From the NCBI RefSeq assembly GCF_030812675.1, contig NZ_JAUSTE010000001.1, positions 496,001 to 560,000 of the forward strand: a stretch of 64,000 bases of DNA. Reading direction: 5' to 3'. This document shows positions 44,604 to 54,962 of this stretch, piece after piece (the first letter of the stretch is position 1; each line of letters begins with the position of its first letter). Source of the DNA: Sinomonas atrocyanea (lineage in GTDB: Bacteria; Actinomycetota; Actinomycetes; Actinomycetales; Micrococcaceae). A program made the translations under genes and the position numbers. The notes beneath the pieces were generated by a model. That model did not search any database. It was not told the DNA's origin and saw nothing but the letters and a program-made list of their open reading frames with translations.

Positions 44604-44942
44604 CTAGTGCCTCCCTTGGGTCTTCAGAACCGTGAGGACGACCGCCAGCGCGGTTTCCACGACGATGACCGCGGCGAGCGCCAGCGCCACGCCGCCCAGC
44701 ACGGCGCCGGCGCGCAGGGCGGCAACCAAGGGCAGCAGGATGTACGCGGTGACGACTGCCAGCGCTCCAAGGACCATGAGGAGCCGGCCCATCACGGCAG
44801 TGAGCCGGACCCGGGCGGCGACGGGCGCCAGCCTGTCGGCACGGACCAGGGAACCGATCCGGGCGCCGGGGGCGTCGGCTACGGGCGCAGAGGCGAGGGT
44901 CTCCGGAGAGGTCGTGGTATCGATGAGGGTCGGTGCGTTCAT
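44604..44942 (-). CDS. Small membrane protein in the GT2/GH26 operon
   Basis: The 112-residue protein has a Thr/Ala/Pro-rich N-terminus (about 1-45) and two transmembrane helices (about 52-72 and 78-103). The gene lies 3 bp after the glycosyltransferase stop and overlaps by position with the GH26 start, so it is co-transcribed and likely part of the same export or assembly unit. No family was recognised. Confidence 0.75.
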   Translation of the reverse strand: MNAPTLIDTTTSPETLASAPVADAPGARIGSLVRADRLAPVAARVRLTAVMGRLLMVLGALAVVTAYILLPLVAALRAGAVLGGVALALAAVIVVETALAVVLTVLKTQGRH

Positions 44943-44945
44943 GGC

Positions 44946-46400
44946 CTAGCCTTTCCTGATCTCGGCGGCGTCCGCCTCTAGGGTCTTGGGGGTCGGGGTC
45001 CAGCTCACGTGCCGGGCCCCGCGCGCCCAGGCCAGGACGGCCCAGAGCGCTGCTGAGCTCTCGATCAGTCCCGCGACGGGGGCGGCCACGACGGCTCTGG
45101 CGATCTCCGCCCTTCGAGCGGGGCCGTCCAGGCCGGAGTCGGCGACGTTGTGCCACGCTCCGATGAAGACCGAGCCGATCCACATCATTCCGACCAGCGA
45201 GAGCCACGCACTCGCCGGCCCGGGCAGGGGCGCCTCCTGGTTCAGGTACACGGATGCGATCGTCTTGGCGAGGAACGCCGGAAGGACGGCGAAGGACAGG
45301 ACGGAGACGATGCACCCCGTCGCGAAGGCCGCGATCCGATACCGCGTACCCCACAGGAGGCCGAATTTCGTGGTGGTCGAGAGCGCGCCGAACCGGCCGC
45401 TGCGCTTGAGGTCAGCGAGCCCCTGCAGCACTCCGAAGACCCAGCGGTACCGCTGCCTGAAGGCGCTGCGCACCGAGAATGGGGGCTGCTCGAGCATCAC
45501 ACAGCCATGCCAGCCGAAGATCTCGCCTCCGTGCTGGGTGAACGCCTTCATGCCGAAGACGTAGTCCTCTGCGATGAAGGGCTCGCCATCGAGGCAGCCG
45601 ATATCCCAGCCGATGTCATTCTCCAGGGATTCCTCGATCACCAGATTGGACCCGTGGAGATGGAGGGGAGTTCCCGCCTCCATCACATGACGGCATTCGT
45701 AGCAGCCGATGGGCCGGTTGGCCTCCATAGAACGGCACAGCGGTGAAGCCTGCAGGTAATCGAGCGGATAGAAAATAGGGCCCTCGAGAATCCTGCGTGG
45801 AGTTTCGGCAAGGCACGCTATGAGCTTGCGCAGTTCCCCGGGCACCATCACGCTCTCCTCGTCGTAATGGACTATGAAAGTCCTGCCCGGCTTCCTGTTC
45901 CAGAGCGCGCGCCGCTGCTCGACCGCGTAGTGGAGCCCGCGGGCCTTCATCTGCGTGCCCGCCGGAGTCCTGTAGTCGGAGGGGACGACGAGGACGTGGA
46001 CTCCGATGGGAGCGTGGGAGAAGGCCTGGAGAAGGATCTGGCGCTGGGGCTCGGAGTCCGTGACGACCTCCACCGAAAGCAGCCGGCCGTAGAACTCGGG
46101 CGCCTCGTTCGCGAGCTCGATGACGTTCTCGATGCCCCGCATGATCACCGCCGAGCTTCCCGCGGACCCACGGGTGGTGATCTGGATCTTCATGAAGGGC
46201 ACCGGCAGGGAGCGGAGCCTCTCCGTGGTGACGGGCTCGACCCGGCGGTACTTCCCCGTATGGAAGAGGAAGCTTCGCCAATATGAGAGCATCCGCCAGC
46301 CGATAAACGACACGGCGGCGAACAGGAATATTCCTACTCCAGAGAGAATTTCGTCGGAGAGCGAGGCCAATGGATCCCCCAGATTGTGAGCGCGGACCAA
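44946..46400 (-). CDS. Membrane GT2-type glycosyltransferase (egghead/cellulose synthase-like)
   Basis: A 484-residue integral membrane glycosyltransferase. It has an N-terminal helix (about 20-37), a GT-A domain with DEE at 180-182 (metal/nucleotide site), IAEDYVFG (catalytic ED, 278-279) and the product-binding RQRYRW (315-320), then three or four helices (about 345-460). The Q(R/Q)xRW and ED motifs place it with synthases that make and push out a beta-linked polymer; egghead-like proteins are beta-mannosyltransferases. The start TTG 46400 has GGAGG at 46405-46409, inside a hairpin. Confidence 0.85.
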   Translation of the reverse strand: MVRAHNLGDPLASLSDEILSGVGIFLFAAVSFIGWRMLSYWRSFLFHTGKYRRVEPVTTERLRSLPVPFMKIQITTRGSAGSSAVIMRGIENVIELANEAPEFYGRLLSVEVVTDSEPQRQILLQAFSHAPIGVHVLVVPSDYRTPAGTQMKARGLHYAVEQRRALWNRKPGRTFIVHYDEESVMVPGELRKLIACLAETPRRILEGPIFYPLDYLQASPLCRSMEANRPIGCYECRHVMEAGTPLHLHGSNLVIEESLENDIGWDIGCLDGEPFIAEDYVFGMKAFTQHGGEIFGWHGCVMLEQPPFSVRSAFRQRYRWVFGVLQGLADLKRSGRFGALSTTTKFGLLWGTRYRIAAFATGCIVSVLSFAVLPAFLAKTIASVYLNQEAPLPGPASAWLSLVGMMWIGSVFIGAWHNVADSGLDGPARRAEIARAVVAAPVAGLIESSAALWAVLAWARGARHVSWTPTPKTLEADAAEIRKG

Positions 46401-46404
46401 CGGC

Positions 46405-46444
46405 CCTCCAGGCAGGACGGAATGGGGATAGAAACGCCTGGAGG
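46405..46444 (-). promoter_or_regulatory. Hairpin that covers the ribosome binding site of the GT2 gene
   Basis: On the minus strand, CCTCCAGGC (46436-46444) and GCCTGGAGG (46405-46413) form a perfect 9-bp stem with a 22-nt loop. The GGAGG that serves the TTG start at 46400 is inside the stem, so folding would hide it. This may limit or regulate translation. No ligand domain was recognised. Confidence 0.5.
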
Positions 46445-46855
46445 CGATGCCATTTCTTGACTTTCGAGACCGTTGCTTGACTCTAAGCTGCGCAATCGGG
46501 GCGATTCACCAGTAGCTCTTACTCATTATTGGCGAGGCGTTACTGTTGCGTTACTGGACGCCGAGGGGACGGATACGCGGAGGGCCGCGGGCGGCCCACG
46601 GTGCCTGTACGCAACGGGGCGGCGACGAGCACCTCCGACTACTTACCGAGGGTGTGGTATCGATTCGGCGCGAACGTGCGAGCCGTCGGACGAGGGGCGG
46701 CCGGAGGTCGACGCCGGGTGGTCCCGGCCCACCCAGCCGCCCGTCCCGCCCCGAGGTTTCGCCTACCCGCCAGTCGGGTAAACGCACCGTAATCGGGCTC
46801 GCTGGCGCCACCTTCAGGCTGCCGTCCGCCCTCCGTTCGTGGGAAGCGAGATGGG
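46445..46855. other. Intergenic region between divergent GT2 and kinase genes
   Basis: About 410 bp without a convincing gene. The part next to the GT2 gene (46445-46560) is AT-richer, as expected for its promoter, and holds a short direct repeat GCGTTACT (46542-46560). Open frames through 46473-46812 have no family likeness and no good ribosome site. The right half should contain the kinase promoter, but no clear -35/-10 was found. Confidence 0.5.
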
Positions 46856-48331
46856 ATGGCCGAGCAGCGCCGCGACTGCGGGGAGCAGGACCTGGTGGGG
46901 GGCCGGTACCGGCTACTCGAGGTGGTCGGGCGGGGGTCGACGGCGGTGGTGCACCGGGCGCTGGACGAGTTCCTGGACCGCGAGGTCGCCGTGAAGCTGA
47001 CCCAGTCCGGGGCGAGGGACGAGACCGAGCTGCGCCGCAGCGACATGGAGGTCAAGGTCCTGGCCCGACTCAACCACCCGGGCCTTGTCACCCTGCTCGA
47101 TGCCGGCACCGACCGCGCCCCCGGGGGCTCCCCGCGCGTCTTCCTCGTCATGGAGCTGGTGGACGGCGCGGACCTGCGCGAACGCCTCCGCGAGGGCCCG
47201 CTGGACCCCTCCGCCGTCGCCGAGATCGGCCACGACCTGTGCGAGGCCCTCGCCTACGTCCACGGCCGCGGCGTGGTCCACCGGGACATCAAGCCCGCCA
47301 ACGTGATGCTGCTGGACCACCCGGACGCGGCGGCGCGATTCCACGCCAAGCTCACCGACTTCGGCATCGCCTGGGCCGTCGACTCCGAGCTCACGCTCGA
47401 GAACGCCGTCTCCGGCACCCCCGCCTTCCTCAGCCCGGAGCAGGTCCGCGGCGAGACCGTGGGCCCGGCCAGCGACATCTACTCGCTGGGCCTGGTGCTG
47501 CTCCAGTGCCTCACCGGGACGCTGGCCTTCCCCGGGCCGCCGCTGGAGAGCGCCATCCGGCGGCTCACCCTCCCGCCGCCCATCCCGGACGACGTCGATC
47601 CCCTGTGGCGTGAGCTCCTGGCCCGGATGACGGCCATGGACCCGGCCAGCCGCCCCAGCGCCGCGGAGGCGGCGGCCGCCCTGTACCGGATGGCCGCCCT
47701 CGGCACCCTGGGCGGCCCGCTCGCCGAGCCGGTGGGCGCGGCGGAGGAGCTGCGCCTGGCCGAGGTGCGCAGCTACGCCGCGCCCGGCACGGCCGAGTCC
47801 GGGGCCTTCGACCGGATTGCCCGCCTGGCCTCCCGGCTCCTCGGCGTCCCGATGTCCACGGTGAGCATCGTGGACGAGGACAGGATCTGGTTCCTCGCCG
47901 CCCACGGCATCGACGCGGACCATGTGGCCCGGGACCCGGGGCTGTGCGCCACCGCGGTGCTGCAGGACGACCTCTGGGTCCTCCCCGACGCCGCCGCGGA
48001 CCCGAGCGCGGCCGGGAACCCGCTGGTATGCGGGGACCTGGGCGTGCGGTTCTACGCCGCGGTGCCGCTGAAGACCCCGGCCGGGGCGAACATCGGCACC
48101 CTGTCCGTCCTGGACCGGGTGCCGCGCACCCTCTCCCGTGTCCACGCCGCGGCCCTGCGGGACCTGGCCGGCGTCGTCATGGACCTGCTCGTGGTGCGCC
48201 GGGAGGCGCGCGAGGTGGGCTCCCCCGCCGAGGCGGCCGCCGCCATCGTGCTTCTCCCGGAAGTGCAGGTGACGGACCCGGCGCCGCCCGCGGAGCCGGC
48301 GTCCCTCGTGGGGCTGCCGAGCGCGGGCTGA
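46856..48331 (+). CDS. Soluble Ser/Thr protein kinase with C-terminal GAF domain
   Basis: The 491-residue protein has a Hanks-type kinase domain (about 18-280) with the glycine loop VVGRGSTAVVHRA, Lys47 in VAVKL, HRDIKPANV with Asp144, DFG at 168-170 and SPEQVRGE. A GAF-like domain covers about 305-440 (FDRIARLASRLLGVPMSTVSIVDEDRIWF). There is no membrane helix or PASTA repeat, so it senses something inside the cell. Substrates are unknown; it is convergent with the GlgX gene, two bases apart. Confidence 0.93.
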   Translation: MAEQRRDCGEQDLVGGRYRLLEVVGRGSTAVVHRALDEFLDREVAVKLTQSGARDETELRRSDMEVKVLARLNHPGLVTLLDAGTDRAPGGSPRVFLVMELVDGADLRERLREGPLDPSAVAEIGHDLCEALAYVHGRGVVHRDIKPANVMLLDHPDAAARFHAKLTDFGIAWAVDSELTLENAVSGTPAFLSPEQVRGETVGPASDIYSLGLVLLQCLTGTLAFPGPPLESAIRRLTLPPPIPDDVDPLWRELLARMTAMDPASRPSAAEAAAALYRMAALGTLGGPLAEPVGAAEELRLAEVRSYAAPGTAESGAFDRIARLASRLLGVPMSTVSIVDEDRIWFLAAHGIDADHVARDPGLCATAVLQDDLWVLPDAAADPSAAGNPLVCGDLGVRFYAAVPLKTPAGANIGTLSVLDRVPRTLSRVHAAALRDLAGVVMDLLVVRREAREVGSPAEAAAAIVLLPEVQVTDPAPPAEPASLVGLPSAG

Positions 48332-48332
48332 C

Positions 48333-50480
<2,148 letters not shown>

Positions 50481-50600
50481 GGGCCGAGGGTAGCGGAGAA
50501 ACGGCACACGCGGACGGATGGTCCGCCCTCCACGGCCTGCCCCCGGCACACGGCTACAGTGGGAGCCCTGTGGGCCGTCCGTCTGGGAGGAGGCGCACGC

Positions 50601-51293
50601 ATGGACTTGGCCTTCGACGAGGTCGATCAGCCGCCGCCCCGGCGCACCTGGCTCTGGCTGGGCGTGGCGGGCGTGGGCACGCTCCTGCTGGTGCTCTTCC
50701 TGGTCGCCCCGGCCGCCGCCGCAGTGGCCGGGCTCATCCTGCTCTCGGCGATCCCGCTCGCCGTGCTGGCCGGGACGAAGCGCACGACGGCGCCGCTCGC
50801 CGCCGCGGGCGCCGTGGCCCTCGTGGCCCTCGGCGGCTCCGCCGTGGCGCTGGCGGTCGAGTCGCACGGGGCCGGGCGCACGCAGGACACCGTGACCGCC
50901 CGCACCAAGCCCGCGACCGCCCCGCCGGGCGACCGCGCCGCCGTCGGCACCCGCCCCCGCCCGCACGCCGCCACCGCTCCCCCGCCGCAGCAGGCCAGGA
51001 CCGCGCCGCGCGCTCCCCAGCGCGAGCCGCTGGTGCCCCTCGTGCCACCGGCGAGGCCTGCCGCCCCCGCGGCGCCGGTGCCCGCCGCTCCCCCGCCGGC
51101 CGCGACCTCCATACCGACCGTTCCCGCAGCGCCGGCGCCGGCCCCCTCGCCGCCGGCCGCCCCGGTCACGCCGAGGATCGTGGACGTCTCCGCGAACGTC
51201 GCGTGGGGGCGGCTCTCCCTCGAGGCGCGGACGCAGCTGTGCGCCGCGGCCACCGTGCAGGGCGTCGCCGTCCCGCCCGGTCAGTGCCGCTGA
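50601..51293 (+). CDS. Hypothetical membrane protein with proline-rich extracellular part
   Basis: A 230-residue protein with two N-terminal membrane helices (about 15-45 and 55-75), then a long Pro/Ala-rich segment (about 85-195) and a short C-terminal conserved-looking domain (VDVSANVAWGRLSLEARTQLCAAATVQGVA pattern), with two Cys. It looks like a cell-wall spanning protein. ATG 50601 follows GGGAGGAGG. The gene is divergent from glgX. No family recognised. Confidence 0.7.
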   Translation: MDLAFDEVDQPPPRRTWLWLGVAGVGTLLLVLFLVAPAAAAVAGLILLSAIPLAVLAGTKRTTAPLAAAGAVALVALGGSAVALAVESHGAGRTQDTVTARTKPATAPPGDRAAVGTRPRPHAATAPPPQQARTAPRAPQREPLVPLVPPARPAAPAAPVPAAPPPAATSIPTVPAAPAPAPSPPAAPVTPRIVDVSANVAWGRLSLEARTQLCAAATVQGVAVPPGQCR

Positions 51294-51397
51294 CCGGCAG
51301 CGTCACACTTCGGCCAGTCCGTTCTCCCCTGTTGGCCGTGCCCTGTCGCGGCCTAGCCTTGTTCCGAGGCGAACCACTGGCGACGGGAGGCCGGGCG

Positions 51398-51787
51398 ATG
51401 GGTTCCAGGATCCTTGCCCTCGGCGACAAGGTGACGTTCCATGACACGGGGCGCAAGCCGTTCAACGTCCGCGCGGTCTCCCCGGACGGCAGCGTGGTGA
51501 TCCTCTCCCGGCCCGTGGGGCACGGGGACTCGGCCGAGTACACGATGATCGACTGGCACCAGGGGATGCGCGGGACGGACGGCACCACCGGCGCCGGGAT
51601 CCGCATCGCCTCGCAGGCCCACCACCGGCTGCACCGGTTCTTCACCGAGCGGGCCTCGCTGCGCGACGGCGACGTGCCGGCCACCCAGTCCATCCTGGCC
51701 TTCGGCGACTGGACGCCGGTGCAGATCGCCACGGTGAACGGGCGCCCCTGGCCGGAACTGCACCAGGCCACCTCCGAGCACGGGTGA
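51398..51787 (+). CDS. Conserved hypothetical protein
   Basis: A 129-residue soluble protein starting MGSRILALGDKVTFHDTGRKPFNV, with a beta-strand-rich N-terminal half (VRAVSPDGSVVILSRPVGHG) and a helical middle. GGGAGG precedes ATG 51398. I do not recognise it, and it has no signal or membrane segment. It is the last gene before the AT-richer exopolysaccharide region. Confidence 0.6.
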   Translation: MGSRILALGDKVTFHDTGRKPFNVRAVSPDGSVVILSRPVGHGDSAEYTMIDWHQGMRGTDGTTGAGIRIASQAHHRLHRFFTERASLRDGDVPATQSILAFGDWTPVQIATVNGRPWPELHQATSEHG

Positions 51788-52452
51788 GGTGCGGAAGGCG
51801 GCCTGGGGCACCGCAACTAATTCCGCCCGTAGTCCCCTGTAGGGCAGCGGTATGCCGTGCAGGGGCCACGGTAGCAGGCGACGGGCGACAAACCGCCTCG
51901 TGATGCCTGAGGCGTCTCGCTGAAAGATTCCTTGTCCTGTCTTGCTTGGGGATCCGATTAGCGTTCACCACAGATGTCAGTTCATGGGCGTGCACGAGAC
52001 CCCCCGGTTCCGAGGAGCACTCGTCAGAAGCTCGGCGCTGAACAGAACTGAGAGCCGAGGCTTCCTTGTATCTATTGCCGGCCTGGGCAACTCCACGATG
52101 GCCGGCCCGGTCGGACGCCGCTCACCGGAGCGTGGAAAGGCATGCCTCGGTCCGACGAGGGAACCATGCACAAGAGCTGGCGCCTTCATGCGGCGATCAT
52201 GTTCAAGGGGCCCCGCGAATGCATGCATGAGTTCCCACGCCTCGTGCACGGCCCATACTCATGACGTCCCGGGTATCAGGTCCAGACAGCGGTTGGTACA
52301 AGGGTCCGAGACCATGCGGGCGCCGCCCGCCACTGTTCCGGCGCAAGGCACTCGCTAGAGACGTCCCCGCAACGCAGTGAGGCCGGGTAGAATCCAGCAT
52401 TGGAGCGCGCCCGGGAGCGCCTGTGGCGCTGGTTGGGGGACGGGGAAGAACA
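51788..52452. other. Intergenic region before the exopolysaccharide locus
   Basis: About 665 bp without a supported gene. GC content drops here compared with the left. Open frames at 51942-52358 and 51977-52249 (opposite strand) have no homology-like features. A -10-like TAGAAT at 52388-52393 suits the polymerase gene that follows. The region may contain decayed DNA from insertion of the exopolysaccharide genes, but no transposon end was recognised. Confidence 0.5.
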
Positions 52453-53745
52453 ATGGCATCAGGCTATCGTCAGAGGGTCAATAGCGGGTCTCTGCTGGTA
52501 GCGGTCCTGTTCGCCTACGCTGTTCTTCCAGCAGCGGCGCAGAACATCTTGGCAGGGCGCACAGTGTCGGTGTGGACGAACGTAGAGACCGAACAGTCAC
52601 CACTAGCTGCCTCGCTCACCAGCGGGCTGCAGTGGGGCGTCATCGGAATTGTCGCGCTTCTAGCCATCCGCAGTCTTCCCATGGTCCGTCTGGGACTCTG
52701 GTTCTGGGTCTTCGTCGCCCCTTGGGCGGTCATCTCCCTCGCGACCCTAGCCGTCGAGCACCGTTTCAGCTACACGAGCATTCTGTACCCGCTGATCGGT
52801 CTCGTCGCCGGCACGCTCAAGGAGCCGCGCACCGCTCTCCGTACTATCGGCATCCTCACGGCGCTTCTCGCCGGATTCAGCATTGTCCTAGGCACGGTCA
52901 TGCCCGAGTCCGGCATGTTTCCCATCAATGCGGACAATGAGAAGAGCTTCATCGGGGACCAGTTGCTCGTTGGCCCGCTGACACATCCGAATACGCTCGG
53001 CGAAACGCTCGCGATGGGCTTCCCATTCATCTCCTTGATCAGAGGCAGGCCAGCCCGGTTCGTTGGCTACGGAGTGACACTGTTCGCGCTGTTCTGGTGT
53101 GGCTCGCGCACAGCAATGCTAGCGGTTGGGCTGGGAATTGTGGTGGCGTTGTGCTGGATGCTGATCAGGACTTACGGGACGAGGGCATACTTCTCGCCCC
53201 TCGTGCAATTCACGATCTACAGCGGGGTTGTGGTCGTCGGCCCCGTGCTCGTGTCCAGTGGGCTGGATGACGCCTACAGCTTCTCGGGCCGTGGTGAGAT
53301 TTGGGCAGGCAGTCTCGAGCAGTGGGCTGAGCACCCGTGGATCGGCAACGGAGCACAGGTTTACTCGGACCTGGCGAAGGTTGCGAACCAAGTTGGAATC
53401 GGGGCATTCCATGGACACAACATGTACGTGAACGCCCTCACAACGTCAGGCATTCTCGGCGCCGCTGTGCTGACCATCCTGTACGGGGTACTTCTAATGC
53501 GATCCTGGAAGCTCGGCCCGTACGCCATTGGGCTGGCGGTGTGGGGCATCGTGTTCATCGCGGACGGCTGGCTCGAGGTCCCATCAGACTTGTTCACGCT
53601 CGGTACGCTCACCTGGGTCGTCTGGGTTCCTCTAGCTGTCATGCTCAGTGGCTCGCTAATGCCTCGACGCGAGGAGCACGCGCTTCCAGCCACCGTGCAG
53701 CTGGACAGGGACGCATTGCCGAGTCACTCGCCGATCGCGTTGTAG
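52453..53745 (+). CDS. Wzy/O-antigen ligase-like polysaccharide polymerase
   Basis: A 430-residue protein with about 10-12 membrane helices. The Wzy_C-type loop is SRTAMLAVGLGIVVAL with GRGEIWAGSLEQWAEHPWIGNG, and the pattern HNMYVNALTTSGILG, both of which mark O-antigen ligases and polymerases. The likely start is ATG 52453 after GGGGAAGAA; a GTG at 52423 is possible. It polymerises or ligates repeat units outside the membrane. It is convergent with the glycosyltransferase cluster that follows and separated from it by tandem repeats. Confidence 0.85.
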   Translation: MASGYRQRVNSGSLLVAVLFAYAVLPAAAQNILAGRTVSVWTNVETEQSPLAASLTSGLQWGVIGIVALLAIRSLPMVRLGLWFWVFVAPWAVISLATLAVEHRFSYTSILYPLIGLVAGTLKEPRTALRTIGILTALLAGFSIVLGTVMPESGMFPINADNEKSFIGDQLLVGPLTHPNTLGETLAMGFPFISLIRGRPARFVGYGVTLFALFWCGSRTAMLAVGLGIVVALCWMLIRTYGTRAYFSPLVQFTIYSGVVVVGPVLVSSGLDDAYSFSGRGEIWAGSLEQWAEHPWIGNGAQVYSDLAKVANQVGIGAFHGHNMYVNALTTSGILGAAVLTILYGVLLMRSWKLGPYAIGLAVWGIVFIADGWLEVPSDLFTLGTLTWVVWVPLAVMLSGSLMPRREEHALPATVQLDRDALPSHSPIAL

Positions 53746-54146
53746 TACGACCATGCGCGGGCTCCTGCGATTATGGTGCTGACCATGCACCAGGTGCGCC
53801 CACCCGAGGATGGGCGGCCACACGCGACCGCGATTGGCGGTGCGATCTGAATTGACCGGACACTGACCCTGCAGGACTTTGGCGAACCTCACGCTGCGTC
53901 GAGGCGTCATTTTCCCGCTGCACCGTGATCTGATCCCACCAGGCCAAGTCGCCACCCCTAGGGTGCGTATGGCTAGCCTAGGGTGCGGATGGCTAGCCTA
54001 GGGTGCGTATAGCTAGCGAGGCTTGGTGCGTGAGCTGGAGCGGTCCGCAATGTCGCCGCGCGGCTCGACTCGCGCTGGGGGTAGCACCACGCAACGAGCC
54101 CCAATACGGACGTTGGACCTCAGAGAACCCCGCCGACCGACTTCCA
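53746..54146. other. Intergenic region between convergent polymerase and glycosyltransferase genes
   Basis: About 400 bp without a supported gene. It contains the three tandem 20-bp repeats at 53957-54016. Short open frames on both strands lack coding character. It sits between the two convergent transcription units, so it should hold terminators, but no strong hairpin other than the repeats was seen. Confidence 0.5.
53957..54016. repeat. Three tandem 20-bp repeats
   Basis: Three adjoining units of 20 bp (53957-53976, 53977-53996, 53997-54016) read CCTAGGGTGCGTATGGCTAG with one change in the second and one in the third. Each junction forms the palindromic word GGCTAGCCTAGGG. Unlike a CRISPR there are no spacers. 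The 10-mer GCTAGCCTAG at both junctions equals the core of the palindrome at 30237-30251. Confidence 0.95.
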
Positions 54147-54962
54147 TCAAGCCCTGCCGCGCACAAGCTTTCTCCGACTGCGCCCGAGAAGGATCCTGAA
54201 CGAATTCACGGAATACACGGCTACCGCGAGAAGAGATGACAAGACCCTGCCGACCCCGTTTAGCCGAAGCACCCTACGACGTGTCTTATGCAATAAATGT
54301 TGAACTTCGCGCTGCGAACTGTCAGAAACACCGCCACCCAAATACCCGATAATCGGCCGATCAAAAACCATCGGCGGGCGCACGAAACCGAACTGCACAA
54401 TCGATGCGTAATCGGCAGCCGTCCCGACATCAAGTCGGTAACCCCCAAACGCCCCCAATGCGTCGCGGCGAAACCAGCATGCTTGGTGACAATGAGATTG
54501 TAGCCCAGCCAAGTGCCCTACCCACGAGTGGGGGATGTTGCCAATGGTCCGCGCGTTGTGGACGCCCGCACCCATATGAATCGCGCCCGAGATAGCCCAT
54601 AGTTCGTCCGTCGGAGTAGGAAGCGCCTGCAGCGTATGATAAAGATCGACATACCCGGCGGGGTCTTGAATTACGTCTCCGGCATTCAGGAACTGGACCC
54701 AACGACCGCTGGATAGGGCGGCGCCTTTATTCATCGCATCGTAGATTCCGCGATCGGGCTCACTGATGACCCGGCATGGAAGCCCGGAATTGGCCAACAG
54801 TGAGAGAGTAGAGTCTCGGGACCCACCATCGATGACGAGGTATTCGAAGTCACTACGATCGTATTCGCTCATGCAATGGAATAGCGCTTCAACTGACTTC
54901 AAAGTTGAGGGCAAGAAATCCTCTGCGTTATAGGTAACCGTGATCATACTGATGGTCGTCAT
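54147..54962 (-). CDS. GT2 family glycosyltransferase
   Basis: A 271-residue GT-A protein: SMITVTYNAEDFLPSTLKSVEAL at the start, VIDGGSRDST (nucleotide site), SEPDRGIYDAMNKGAALSSGRWV with the metal-binding aspartate just after (LNAGD), as in WcaE/WbbD-type transferases. The start ATG 54962 overlaps the stop of the previous gene in ATGA. It would add a sugar to a lipid-linked repeat unit. It is the last gene of the minus-strand cluster 54147-57321; base composition is AT-richer than in the rest of the window. Confidence 0.88.
   Translation of the reverse strand: MTTISMITVTYNAEDFLPSTLKSVEALFHCMSEYDRSDFEYLVIDGGSRDSTLSLLANSGLPCRVISEPDRGIYDAMNKGAALSSGRWVQFLNAGDVIQDPAGYVDLYHTLQALPTPTDELWAISGAIHMGAGVHNARTIGNIPHSWVGHLAGLQSHCHQACWFRRDALGAFGGYRLDVGTAADYASIVQFGFVRPPMVFDRPIIGYLGGGVSDSSQREVQHLLHKTRRRVLRLNGVGRVLSSLLAVAVYSVNSFRILLGRSRRKLVRGRA

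Noticed and set aside
46473-46812. Small plus- and minus-strand open frames upstream of the kinase
   Set aside because: No start signals, no conservation-like pattern, overlapping each other.
51942-52358. Open frame of 138 codons in the gap before the polymerase gene
   Set aside because: No ribosome site, no domain-like pattern and composition unlike real genes nearby.
53957-54016. CRISPR-like repeat array
   Set aside because: Units are directly adjacent with no spacers, and no cas gene is present.
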